Below are positions 24,180 through 32,072 of a DNA stretch of 64,000 nucleotides, one piece after another. Positions within the stretch are counted from its first letter, which is position 1, and each line of letters starts with the position of its first letter. The position numbers were made by a program, and so were the translations under genes. This stretch comes from CAZAPG01 sp964486935 (GTDB lineage Bacteria > Chloroflexota > Anaerolineae > 4572-78 > J111). Under the pieces are notes generated by a model. It ran no database searches and was not told where the DNA came from. It saw only the letters and a program-made list of their open reading frames with translations. Location of the stretch: positions 1-64,000 of the forward strand of contig CAZAPG010000037.1 of assembly GCA_964486935.1 (NCBI GenBank), in the 5' to 3' direction.

Positions 24180-25129
24180 TATTTAGCCAGCACGCGCGGT
24201 TTAAAGTAGGCAATGGTCTGGCGCAGCCCCTCGTCAAGCGAGACTTTTGGCTCCCATCCCAAAATGCGGCGGGCTTTGCCAATATCGGGCTGGCGCACTT
24301 TGGGGTCATCTTTTATGCGCATATCTTTGGGCTGCACCATGGTAATTTCTGACCCGCTGGCCGTGAGTTCAATAATTTTTTCGGCAAATTGCAAAATGGT
24401 CATTTCGATGGGGTTGCCGATATTTACCGGCTCCGCCTCATCCGAGAGCAGCAGCCGGTAAATGCCATCCACCAAATCTGACACAAAGCAAAAGGAGCGA
24501 GTCTGGCTGCCATCGCCGTAAACGGTCAGCGGCTCGCCGCGCAGGGCCTGGGCAATAAAATTGGGTACGACCCGGCCATCTTCCAGGCGCATGCGCGGGC
24601 CGTAAGTGTTAAAAATGCGCACAATGCGGGTGTCAACCCCGTGATAGCGGTGGTAAGCCATGGCCAGGGCTTCGGCAAAGCGTTTGGCCTCATCATACAC
24701 GCCGCGCGGCCCAATGGGGTTAACGTTGCCCCAGTAATCTTCGGTTTGGGGGTGAACCAGCGGGTCGCCATACACCTCGGAGGTGGAGGCCAGCAAAAAT
24801 TTGGCGTTTTTGGCCTTGGCCAGCCCCAGGGCTTTATGCGTGCCCAGCGCGCCCACCTTGAGGGTAGGGATGGGATGCTCCAGGTAGTCGATAGGGCTGG
24901 CCGGCGAGGCAAAGTGCAGCACGGCATCAATTGGCCCCTCAACATAAATATAGTTGGTGACATCGTGTTTGATAAAGAAAAAATCATCGCGTCCGGCTAA
25001 ATGCTCGATGTTGGCTGTGTTGCCGGTAATCAAATTGTCCATAGCAATTACGCTGTGCCCTTCGGCCAAAAAACGGTCGCACAGATGAGAACCTAAAAAG
25101 CCGGCGCCGCCGGTAATTAAAACGCGCAT
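24179..25129 (-). CDS. UDP-glucuronate decarboxylase (NAD-dependent SDR)
   Basis: The start is ATG 25129 after AAGGAG; upstream sequence in frame is not coding. The 316-residue extended SDR has GGAGFLG (7-13) for NAD, the ASPASPIDY segment, TSEVYGDP, and the catalytic Tyr-Lys pair in YDEAKR. The sequence RIFNTYGPRMRLEDGRVV is characteristic of UDP-xylose synthase (UDP-glucuronate to UDP-xylose plus CO2). It would supply UDP-xylose, or a related pentose, to the glycan-assembly genes that overlap downstream. Confidence 0.92.
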   Translation of the reverse strand: MRVLITGGAGFLGSHLCDRFLAEGHSVIAMDNLITGNTANIEHLAGRDDFFFIKHDVTNYIYVEGPIDAVLHFASPASPIDYLEHPIPTLKVGALGTHKALGLAKAKNAKFLLASTSEVYGDPLVHPQTEDYWGNVNPIGPRGVYDEAKRFAEALAMAYHRYHGVDTRIVRIFNTYGPRMRLEDGRVVPNFIAQALRGEPLTVYGDGSQTRSFCFVSDLVDGIYRLLLSDEAEPVNIGNPIEMTILQFAEKIIELTASGSEITMVQPKDMRIKDDPKVRQPDIGKARRILGWEPKVSLDEGLRQTIAYFKPRVLAK

Positions 25130-25274
25130 GGTGACTCCTTGAGTTGCAGGTTGAGATTCTATTGAAATTTTGTTGCTGCCCAAAGTATACGCAACCGGGT
25201 AAGCGTGTCAAAGCCGCTGCCGCTAAAACAAGGCAAAGGCCAGATATTTGGGTAAAATAAATGGCGAGGATGCA

Positions 25275-26834
25275 ATGAGTCAAGCCGATACTAATCTGTC
25301 GCTAAAAAAAGAAAAAGGGCGGTTGGATTGGGTCAACCTGCGGCCCGCAGCCGCCGGCATAGATTGGCGCGTTCTGTTTACCGGGGCGGCGCTGCTGATT
25401 GCTTTTATAGCGGGGCTGGCGGCCATCCAGTTTGCTTCGCCCAATCTGGCGGGCAACGATGGCTACTTTCACATTAAATTTGCCCAGGTAATGCGCCAGC
25501 AAGGGCTGCGCCCCCATTTTCCATGGCTGCCGCTGACCATTCTCAACGCAGCCAACTTTTACGACCACCACTTTCTTTACCACGTGTTGCTCGTTCCATT
25601 TACCCTGGGTGACAATTTACTGGCGGGGGCCAAGTGGGCCGCCGTTCTTTTTGCGGCGCTATCGTTTTTAATGGGCTGGCTGCTGCTGCGCGGGCAGCGC
25701 GTGCCTTATGCGGCTGTGTGGGCGCTGGGCTTTTTGGCTGTGTCTCACGCTTTTCTTTACCGGCTGAGTATGACTCGCGTTCAGTCCCTTTCTTTATTAA
25801 TGTTAATGCTCATGCTGCATGTCAGCCTGACCCGGCAATATCGCTGGCTGCTGCCGCTGGCGTTTGTTTATATCTGGCTGTACGATGCCTTTGTGCTGGT
25901 GTTGATGGTGGTGGGGGGCTATGTTGTGGCCCGCTGGCTGATAGAGCGCCGGTTGAAGCCGGCTCCGGTCATTTATGCCGGGTTGGGGCTGGGGTTGGGG
26001 CTGTTAATTAACCCCTATTTTCCCAACAACCTTATTTTTATTTACCATCACCTGCTGCCCAAAATATTGGATACAACCGCGATTGGCGTGGGCGGCGAGT
26101 GGTATCCATACGATACCTGGGACCTGGTTGAAAATTCTGCATTGGCGCTGCTGGCTTTTGTGGCCGGCGCATTTGCCCTGGGCTGGCATGAGCGGCGCAT
26201 GGACACTCGCTCGGCTACGCTTTTTTTGTTGGCGCTGGGTTTTGGGCTGATTCTCTTTAAATCACGCCGGTTCATCGAGTATTTTCCGGCTTTTGCGCTG
26301 CTGTTTTGCGCCGTAGCCTGGGCGCCAATTATTGAGGCGTGGCGGCAGCAGGGCCGGCGGGCGGCCAGGGTTTTGCCTCTTGGGCTGGCGCTTGTGTTTG
26401 CCGCCGGCAGCGCGGACAACATTTTGCACCTGCGCCAGGAGTTGCAAGAGTCGACCCCCTATCAGCGTTATGCCGGGGCGTCGGCCTGGCTGCAAGCCAA
26501 TACGCCGCCGGGCAGCCGTATTTTCCAAACCGATTGGGACGACTTTACCTGGCTTTATTTTTACAACACCCAAAACAGTTACACCGTGGGGTTAGACCCT
26601 ACCTATATGCAGCTTTACAATGCCGACTTGTACGACCTGTGGCGAGAAATTGCAAATGGCCGGGTAGAGCCGCCCTCGCCGGCCATTGTGGAGAATTTTG
26701 AGGCCGGATACGTTTTGACCGACCTGGAGCACGTTCGGTTTTTGTACGTTGCCCGCGCCGACCCTGATATGGCGGAAGTGTACCGCGATGAGTACGCGGT
26801 AATTTACAAAATTTTAAGCTATTCGCCTAACTAG
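25275..26834 (+). CDS. GT-C-type membrane glycosyltransferase-like protein
   Basis: I prefer ATG 25275, with GAGGA a few bases upstream, to the frame start at 25248. The product has about 519 residues and about 11 membrane helices. The first external loop carries NDGYFHIKFA, an Asp-containing motif like the DxYYH-type loop of lipid-sugar-dependent GT-C enzymes such as STT3/PglB. The C-terminal 120 residues form a soluble external domain (WLQANTPPGSRIFQTDWDD). It may use a lipid-linked sugar to modify a surface protein or glycan, in line with the divergent polysaccharide genes. The precise family is uncertain. Confidence 0.75.
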   Translation: MSQADTNLSLKKEKGRLDWVNLRPAAAGIDWRVLFTGAALLIAFIAGLAAIQFASPNLAGNDGYFHIKFAQVMRQQGLRPHFPWLPLTILNAANFYDHHFLYHVLLVPFTLGDNLLAGAKWAAVLFAALSFLMGWLLLRGQRVPYAAVWALGFLAVSHAFLYRLSMTRVQSLSLLMLMLMLHVSLTRQYRWLLPLAFVYIWLYDAFVLVLMVVGGYVVARWLIERRLKPAPVIYAGLGLGLGLLINPYFPNNLIFIYHHLLPKILDTTAIGVGGEWYPYDTWDLVENSALALLAFVAGAFALGWHERRMDTRSATLFLLALGFGLILFKSRRFIEYFPAFALLFCAVAWAPIIEAWRQQGRRAARVLPLGLALVFAAGSADNILHLRQELQESTPYQRYAGASAWLQANTPPGSRIFQTDWDDFTWLYFYNTQNSYTVGLDPTYMQLYNADLYDLWREIANGRVEPPSPAIVENFEAGYVLTDLEHVRFLYVARADPDMAEVYRDEYAVIYKILSYSPN

Positions 26835-26835
26835 C

Positions 26836-27579
26836 TCAGGCAACTCGATGGGATGTCCCCGATAGAATCCCCTCTCTGCCGGAAAAGGGGTCTCCCACCT
26901 TAATTCCCCCTTTTTCAATTTGAAAACTACGTATCTCTTTTTGATGGGCGCTGCCACGCATTTTCATAACGGCAATGGCGCGCTGCATGCGGCTGTCTAC
27001 CTCAACATACCTTAGTAAAATTACCGTGTCGACCAGAAAGGCCAGGGCATCTTTGCTGCCGGGCTGCATTCGCAACAGCCGGCCGGCCTCATCCAGCAGC
27101 AGCGAGGTCATATCTTGCCGTTTAATGGCGTTGACCAGCGTGTTATAGATTTCTCGCAGTTCCAACGGGTCTCGACTGAGGCGTTGAAAGTGGGCGGCGC
27201 TATCTATAACCACCCGTTCCGGGGCCACAGTTTGGATGGCTTCGGCAATGGGGCCTTGCTGGGTTTTCAGGCTTTCTAAAAAAACTTGCGGCGAAGTAAA
27301 GATAATTTTCAAATGGCCATCTTTTTCCAGGGCTTTTAAATTCCAGCCCAGTTCCAGGGCGTCTCTAATAAACGAGGCCGGAAATTCCTCGAAGGTGACC
27401 ATTAGCCCGGCCTGACCGGCCTGAATGCCGGCTATTAAAAATTGCAGGCCCAGCGTGGTTTTGCCAATTCCCGGCGCGCCGCTTACCAGAGCGGTAGAGC
27501 CTGCTAACAACCCTCCGCCCAGCATTTTATCCAGGGCCGGCGCGCCAAACGATAGCCGTTCTTTTTTTAAAGCTGCCAT
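26836..27579 (-). CDS. KaiC/RadA-like RecA-superfamily ATPase
   Basis: This single RecA-type domain has 247 residues. The Walker A motif is GAPGIGKT (34-41), the catalytic glutamates lie in VTFEEF (E64, E65), and the Walker B strand is ERVVIDSA. Unlike the double-domain circadian clock protein it has one domain, so it belongs with the many KaiC-like signalling ATPases of unknown output. It is the last gene after three envelope-protein genes on the same strand. It ends one base from the convergent glycosyltransferase stop. Confidence 0.88.
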   Translation of the reverse strand: MAALKKERLSFGAPALDKMLGGGLLAGSTALVSGAPGIGKTTLGLQFLIAGIQAGQAGLMVTFEEFPASFIRDALELGWNLKALEKDGHLKIIFTSPQVFLESLKTQQGPIAEAIQTVAPERVVIDSAAHFQRLSRDPLELREIYNTLVNAIKRQDMTSLLLDEAGRLLRMQPGSKDALAFLVDTVILLRYVEVDSRMQRAIAVMKMRGSAHQKEIRSFQIEKGGIKVGDPFSGREGILSGTSHRVA

Positions 27580-27598
27580 AGTTTATGTATCGCCTGTA

Positions 27599-28474
27599 TC
27601 AATCGTTTTCGGTTTCAATTTTTTGCCAGTTAATAGTTTTTATTTGAATTGAGTTATTGCTTTGACAGGGGTCCAGGGTGCAGCCGGGCTTCAGGTTGCC
27701 GTTTGAACTGCTGGAGTTTGAGTTGTTTGAATTATTGCTGTTGTTGTCGTTGTCATCATCCCGGTTGCAGAAGTCGGGGTTATCGGCAAAAATGGGGTCG
27801 GTGGTAAACCTGAACTCCTGGCTAGCGGGTTGTCCGTTTAATAAAACGTAGGCGTACCAGTTGTGCGGCCTGAGCGCGGCCTGTCTGTTGCTGCCGGGCA
27901 GCAGCAGGGCAGCATAGCGGCCATTATTATCGGTGGTGGCAATAAATCGACTGCCGGCCACGCCCAATTCGCCGTATTGAATTTGCACCCCTTGAAGGGG
28001 CAAGCCATCGGGGCCGTTGACGATGCCGTCTAAGCCAATATCGGCGCAGTTATTGCGGCCAGAGTGAGAAGAGACAACATAGGGCAGGGGCGTTGGGGTG
28101 GGCGTAACGGTGGGCGGCGGCGGCGGCGGCACGGGGGTGCTGGTATCGGTAGGGGTGGGGGTGCGGGTAGAGGTGGATGTTCTGGTAGGCGTGGGGGTTC
28201 TGGTATCGGTGGGGGTTTTGGTGGGGCCGGGGGTGCGGGTGGGGCTGGGGGTCCAGGTGGGCGGGTAGGATTGGTCGAGGGTGGGGGTCACAATAATTGC
28301 GGTTGGGCCAACAGGGTTGGCCAGGGCTACTTCGGTGGCGCGTTGCGGGCTTAGCGGGTTAAACGGGATGTTTGGCTGAACAAAAATGGTAGCATAACAT
28401 AGACAGGCCAGAACGGTCATTCCCAAAAACATTGATATCAAGACAATTGTCAACCGATTATCGAGCCTCTCCAT
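27599..28474 (-). CDS. Membrane-anchored surface protein with Thr-Pro stalk and carboxypeptidase-regulatory-like domain
   Basis: A GGAG site precedes the ATG. The 291 residues comprise an N-terminal membrane anchor (about 8-31), a Thr/Pro stalk (about 60-135), and a beta-sandwich like the CarboxypepD_reg/SdrD-B class (GIVNGPDGLPLQGVQIQYG, TDNNGRYAALLLPG, about 150-230). An Asn/Ser/Asp-rich tail of low complexity with four cysteines follows. It is probably exposed outside the cell. No enzyme motif is seen. It sits between a TPR-like membrane protein and a KaiC-like ATPase. Confidence 0.8.
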   Translation of the reverse strand: MERLDNRLTIVLISMFLGMTVLACLCYATIFVQPNIPFNPLSPQRATEVALANPVGPTAIIVTPTLDQSYPPTWTPSPTRTPGPTKTPTDTRTPTPTRTSTSTRTPTPTDTSTPVPPPPPPTVTPTPTPLPYVVSSHSGRNNCADIGLDGIVNGPDGLPLQGVQIQYGELGVAGSRFIATTDNNGRYAALLLPGSNRQAALRPHNWYAYVLLNGQPASQEFRFTTDPIFADNPDFCNRDDDNDNNSNNSNNSNSSSSNGNLKPGCTLDPCQSNNSIQIKTINWQKIETEND

Positions 28475-28529
28475 AAAGCATCTCCTTTTGGGCGATTATG
28501 GTTAATTTTGGTTGGCCGGTATAAACCGC

Positions 28530-29897
28530 CTACTCCAGGGATATAAGCGTAAACAATTCTTCATTATTAACGCTACCTATGCCGACAAATATGTTAATTT
28601 CAGGTTGCGTTTCAATTAGCTGTTCGGTGGCGTCTAAAAGTTGCTTTTGACGCTGTTGTTCGGGGTAGTTTGGATAGCGCCCCAACTCGCCCGCTAAAAT
28701 CTCGCTGCGAAGCCTCTCTTCGGTGGCTTTATCAATTTGAGAAGCATTGGGCAAAGCGATGATTAAATCGGCATACAGGGTAAACAGGCTTTCGTAGCTT
28801 TTGGTCAGTTCGGCTCTTATCTGCTCTGCGTTGGCTTCCCACTCTGGCACCAAACTCAGGCCGTAGGCTTTGCGGGCCACCCGGTATTTTATGGACAGCC
28901 AGCTAATTTTAGCCATTACCAAATCTATTCTTTTGGATAGCTGGGTAACGCTATCAATTTGGCTTTGATAATATGGTAATTTTTGCTCATCTTCGGCTAT
29001 AAGCGCCTGGGCTAAATTTTCTACTTTAGCCAGGTCTGGTTTACCTCCCCGCGCCACCAGAAGCGCTGCCAGCTCCTGCGCGGCCAGCCAGCGCGCGGCT
29101 TCTGCTTGTTGGGCAGATTCGGGCAGCGGCGCCGGTTCTGCTTTGGCTAAAACGGTTTGCTCTTTTGCAATTTGAGCGATACTGGGCGGATTGGCGCTTA
29201 AACTTAAACTTTGCCGGGCCAAAGCTCTTTGGTCAAGGATTATATAATTCTTTTGTAGCCGCTCAAAAATAGTTCGGCGGTGCGCTGCCTGCAAAAACGG
29301 GCTTCTTGAGGCGATGGTAAAGGCCTGGTCTAAATAAAATTTTGCCAGCGCCGCCTCATTCAGCTTTATCAGCCCTTCTCCGGCCTGCAAAAACACATCT
29401 GCTCTAACGGTATCGGGCATATCCGGGCCAAGGGTGGCAATGGTTCCGGCCATTTTGTAACTGAAGGCGGCTTTATTATTTTGCCCCGCCCGACTGTAGG
29501 CCATTGCCAATTGTAAAAATCCCCCGGCGCTTTCTTTATTGGTCAGGGTAGGGTTAAACAGTAACCCCGCCAGGGCTGTTTCTGGCCTGGCTTTGTCAAT
29601 GGCTTCTAAAATTACTTCAAATTCTGGCGCGCCGCCCAGCGCTGTTAGCGACAACGCCGGGTCAACATCATCCACCACCAGCCGATTTAAAGGCGTGGTG
29701 ATAATCAGCGGGTTTATCAGGCTCGATGAGTCGGCATTAAGCTGGCGGGTAATTAAAAAAGCGCCAATGACCGCCGCCAGAATCAGCATCAAAACCGCCG
29801 CAATGCCGGCGATGACAATTAAACCCAGATATGAATTTTTAGGTTTAACCTGTTGCATTGTTCCCCAACCTTGGCCTGTCAGCAGAGTATCACTCAT
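28530..29897 (-). CDS. Single-pass membrane protein with helical TPR-like external region
   Basis: The 455-residue frame has a membrane helix at about 27-50 (LGLIVIAGIAAVLMLILAAV) and then an Ala/Leu-rich helical solenoid. Units such as GGFLQLAMAYSRAGQNNKA and EAALAKFYLDQAFTIA look like degenerate tetratricopeptide repeats. ATG 29858, preceded by GGGGAA, is an alternative start. The region after the membrane helix is probably outside. It could be a scaffold for envelope assembly, next to a foldase-type lipoprotein upstream. No named family is recognised. Confidence 0.75.
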   Translation of the reverse strand: MSDTLLTGQGWGTMQQVKPKNSYLGLIVIAGIAAVLMLILAAVIGAFLITRQLNADSSSLINPLIITTPLNRLVVDDVDPALSLTALGGAPEFEVILEAIDKARPETALAGLLFNPTLTNKESAGGFLQLAMAYSRAGQNNKAAFSYKMAGTIATLGPDMPDTVRADVFLQAGEGLIKLNEAALAKFYLDQAFTIASRSPFLQAAHRRTIFERLQKNYIILDQRALARQSLSLSANPPSIAQIAKEQTVLAKAEPAPLPESAQQAEAARWLAAQELAALLVARGGKPDLAKVENLAQALIAEDEQKLPYYQSQIDSVTQLSKRIDLVMAKISWLSIKYRVARKAYGLSLVPEWEANAEQIRAELTKSYESLFTLYADLIIALPNASQIDKATEERLRSEILAGELGRYPNYPEQQRQKQLLDATEQLIETQPEINIFVGIGSVNNEELFTLISLE

Positions 29898-29975
29898 TAG
29901 CTTAAATTAAGGGCGCTGGTTAGGCAAGTATGTTGCCATTAAAAGTATAGCCAGATTGGTGGTAATGTCCATAAT

Positions 29976-30989
29976 TTACAATGCAACAAATTTTTCAATA
30001 ACCGCCGTTGACCGCTGCTGCTGTAACCACCGGTTGAAAATTTGCTGTTTGAGGGTTTGGATGGCCTGGTCGGTTAAAGGTTTGTTAAATGCTTTATCCT
30101 CTAATTTGATAATATAAACCCCCTCGGCGGTCTCGATAGGGCCAACGGCCTGGCCGGGTTGCAAGGCGTTAAGGCCGGTTTCCACGGCCTGGGGCAGCAG
30201 CTTATAACCCGGCACATACCACACGCGCAGCGTAGCCGCCACTTCTGCGCCATCTGCTCCGGCTATTGTCTCAAAGCTTGCGCCCTGGGCCAATTGGCTT
30301 ATCATCTCTTTGGCGGTTGCCCGGTTTTGAGTAACCAGATAGCTAACCAATACCTGGTCTGCCGCCTGGGGGACATGTTGGGTAACGCGCTCAAATACCC
30401 GGCCCGCAGTCAGTTGACTCCGCAAATCATTGCTAAACTGCTCATACGTGAGCCGGTTTGCATGCAACCAATCCTCAAACCGGATGGAGGGCGGCAACTG
30501 GTCAACGGTTTCCTTAATCTTGTCTTCAACCTCTGCCGGTGTCGCCAAAATTCCGGTTGCTTCGGCGTATTGCTCCATAACGGCCTGGTTCAGCAAGTTC
30601 TCCAGAATTTGCTGTTGAAGCCGGTTAAGCTGTGCCTGCCCTGCCTTGCTGTTAATCTCGACGCCTTGCAGCCGGAGCGTTTGCTCAAATTGATGAAGCT
30701 GTCTTTGGTACTCGCTTAAAAAAATAGGCCGGTTGTTGACTCTGGCGGCCAACGGCAAGCCATCTTCAAACGCCTGGCCGGCTGCAACCTTTTGTTCCGC
30801 TAAAACAGATGGGCTGGCGGGAGTCGGAATAGGAGTGGACGTAGCCGCTACAAACTGAACCCGGAGTGGCGTAGCCGTGGGCTGCTGGTTTGCCTCAATA
30901 GCGGGCGAAAATAGGGGGGAAGGTTGAAGCGCGTTATAGTTGCAAGCGCCGGCTATAACCAAAACAATTAATAAAACAGTGTATCGCAC
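29976..30989 (-). CDS. PrsA/SurA-like peptidyl-prolyl isomerase lipoprotein
   Basis: I choose the GTG at 30989: it puts a signal peptide at the very N-terminus (MRYTVLLIVLVIAGAC), with Cys15 or nearby as the lipid-modified residue. Upstream ATG codons fall inside a promoter. The 337-residue product has the SurA N-domain pattern (NNRPIFLSEYQRQL ... QQQILENLLNQAVMEQYA) and a parvulin-like C-terminal domain (KEMISQLAQGASFETIA ... GPIETAEGVYIIKLEDK). It would help fold secreted proteins on the outer face of the membrane. The parvulin domain is diverged, so catalysis is uncertain. Confidence 0.82.
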   Translation of the reverse strand: MRYTVLLIVLVIAGACNYNALQPSPLFSPAIEANQQPTATPLRVQFVAATSTPIPTPASPSVLAEQKVAAGQAFEDGLPLAARVNNRPIFLSEYQRQLHQFEQTLRLQGVEINSKAGQAQLNRLQQQILENLLNQAVMEQYAEATGILATPAEVEDKIKETVDQLPPSIRFEDWLHANRLTYEQFSNDLRSQLTAGRVFERVTQHVPQAADQVLVSYLVTQNRATAKEMISQLAQGASFETIAGADGAEVAATLRVWYVPGYKLLPQAVETGLNALQPGQAVGPIETAEGVYIIKLEDKAFNKPLTDQAIQTLKQQIFNRWLQQQRSTAVIEKFVAL

Positions 30990-31080
30990 GTTGCTATAAT
31001 AAACACACCATATATTGATAAGTATACGCTTTACTATACAAGATGTAGTAGTATTAGCCGGTTTACCAAAACCTTGTTTC

Positions 31081-31109
31081 ATTATACACGTAGAGTAGAT
31101 AAATGGCAA
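31081..31109 (-). promoter_or_regulatory. Promoter for the PrsA-like gene
   Basis: TTGCCA (31109-31104), 17 bases, TATAAT (31086-31081) on the minus strand. Transcription would begin near 31074, leaving about 85 bases of leader before GTG 30989. The start codons at 31109 and 31082 are thereby excluded. Confidence 0.65.
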
Positions 31110-31160
31110 TCTACTTTAATGATTATGTAAACACAATCCCTGTGACGGGCAAAGCCGCTT

Positions 31161-31189
31161 TTGCCGCGCCCTGAGAGTTATAGTAGAAT
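31161..31189 (+). promoter_or_regulatory. Promoter for the GNAT gene, leaderless arrangement
   Basis: TTGCCG (31161-31166), 17 bases, TAGAAT (31184-31189). The expected transcription start, about seven bases on, coincides with the GTG at 31196. The message would therefore have no leader. Confidence 0.5.
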
Positions 31190-31195
31190 TTGACC

Positions 31196-32023
31196 GTGAC
31201 CATTTCTATCAGACCCACCGCCGCAATAGAAGATTATATCGCTATAGAACAACTTCAAGCAGAAATTTGGGGCGGGCCAGCCTCAGAAGTAACGCCGGCG
31301 CACCTGCTGTTGACCATTGCCAAAGAAGGCGGCGTGGTGCTGCTGGCCCTGGACAACGACCGGCCTATTGGCTTTGCCTTTGGCTTTTTGGCGCTCACCG
31401 ATGACCGCCGCCTGAAGCTGGCTTCGCACCAGGCCGGGGTGCTGCCGCAATACCAGAGCCGGGGCGTTGGCTACCAGCTTAAACTGGCCCAGCGACAGGC
31501 CGCCCTGGCCAAAAATCTCAATCTCATCACCTGGACGTTTGACCCCTTGCAAGGGCGCAACGCCCGGCTCAATCTGAGGAAATTGGGCGCGGTTTGCCGC
31601 ACCTACATTCCCAATCTGTACGGCGAAATGGCCGACGCGCTCAACCAGGGCCTGCCCAGCGACCGCTTTCGGGTTGACTGGTGGCTTGACTCCGGCCACG
31701 TAACCAGCCGGCTGGCAAGTCAATTTGATGAGCCGGACGACTCGCTGCGGGCCTGGCCGGTGCTGAACCCGGCCAACATGTCGGTCCGGCTACCTGTCCC
31801 CGCCGATACCGTTACCCCACCCACCACCGATTTTTGCCTGGTTGAAATTCCGGCAAATATCAATGCGCTCAAAGAAGCCACGCCGGAGCTGGCCCGGCAA
31901 TGGCGTTTGCAAACCCGCCAGATATTTACGCTGGCCTTTGAAACCGGCTACACCGCTGTTGATATGCTGCGCCGCGAAGGTCGCAATTATTACTTACTGC
32001 AAAAAAACTGGAACCCGGCGTGA
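31196..32023 (+). CDS. COG3375 GNAT acyltransferase, likely D-amino-acid N-succinyltransferase
   Basis: The product has 275 residues. The GNAT core includes PIGFAFGFLALTDDRRL and the acyl-CoA loop YQSRGVGYQLKLAQR. The C-terminal half is typical of COG3375. The next gene, 49 bases downstream, is an N-succinylamino-acid racemase. In Geobacillus a succinyl-CoA:D-amino-acid succinyltransferase of this type, the racemase and a desuccinylase convert D- to L-amino acids; this pair fits the first two steps. The desuccinylase is missing here. The TTG at 31190 is an alternative start, but the promoter position favours GTG 31196. Confidence 0.82.
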   Translation: MTISIRPTAAIEDYIAIEQLQAEIWGGPASEVTPAHLLLTIAKEGGVVLLALDNDRPIGFAFGFLALTDDRRLKLASHQAGVLPQYQSRGVGYQLKLAQRQAALAKNLNLITWTFDPLQGRNARLNLRKLGAVCRTYIPNLYGEMADALNQGLPSDRFRVDWWLDSGHVTSRLASQFDEPDDSLRAWPVLNPANMSVRLPVPADTVTPPTTDFCLVEIPANINALKEATPELARQWRLQTRQIFTLAFETGYTAVDMLRREGRNYYLLQKNWNPA

Positions 32024-32072
32024 TAAGTCAAGCCTGATTAAACCCTTATCACCCCTCATTAAGGAGAACCCA

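Noticed and set aside
28064..28354. Glycine-rich plus-strand frame resembling a structural protein
   Set aside because: It is the complement of the Thr-Pro stalk in the surface protein on the minus strand.
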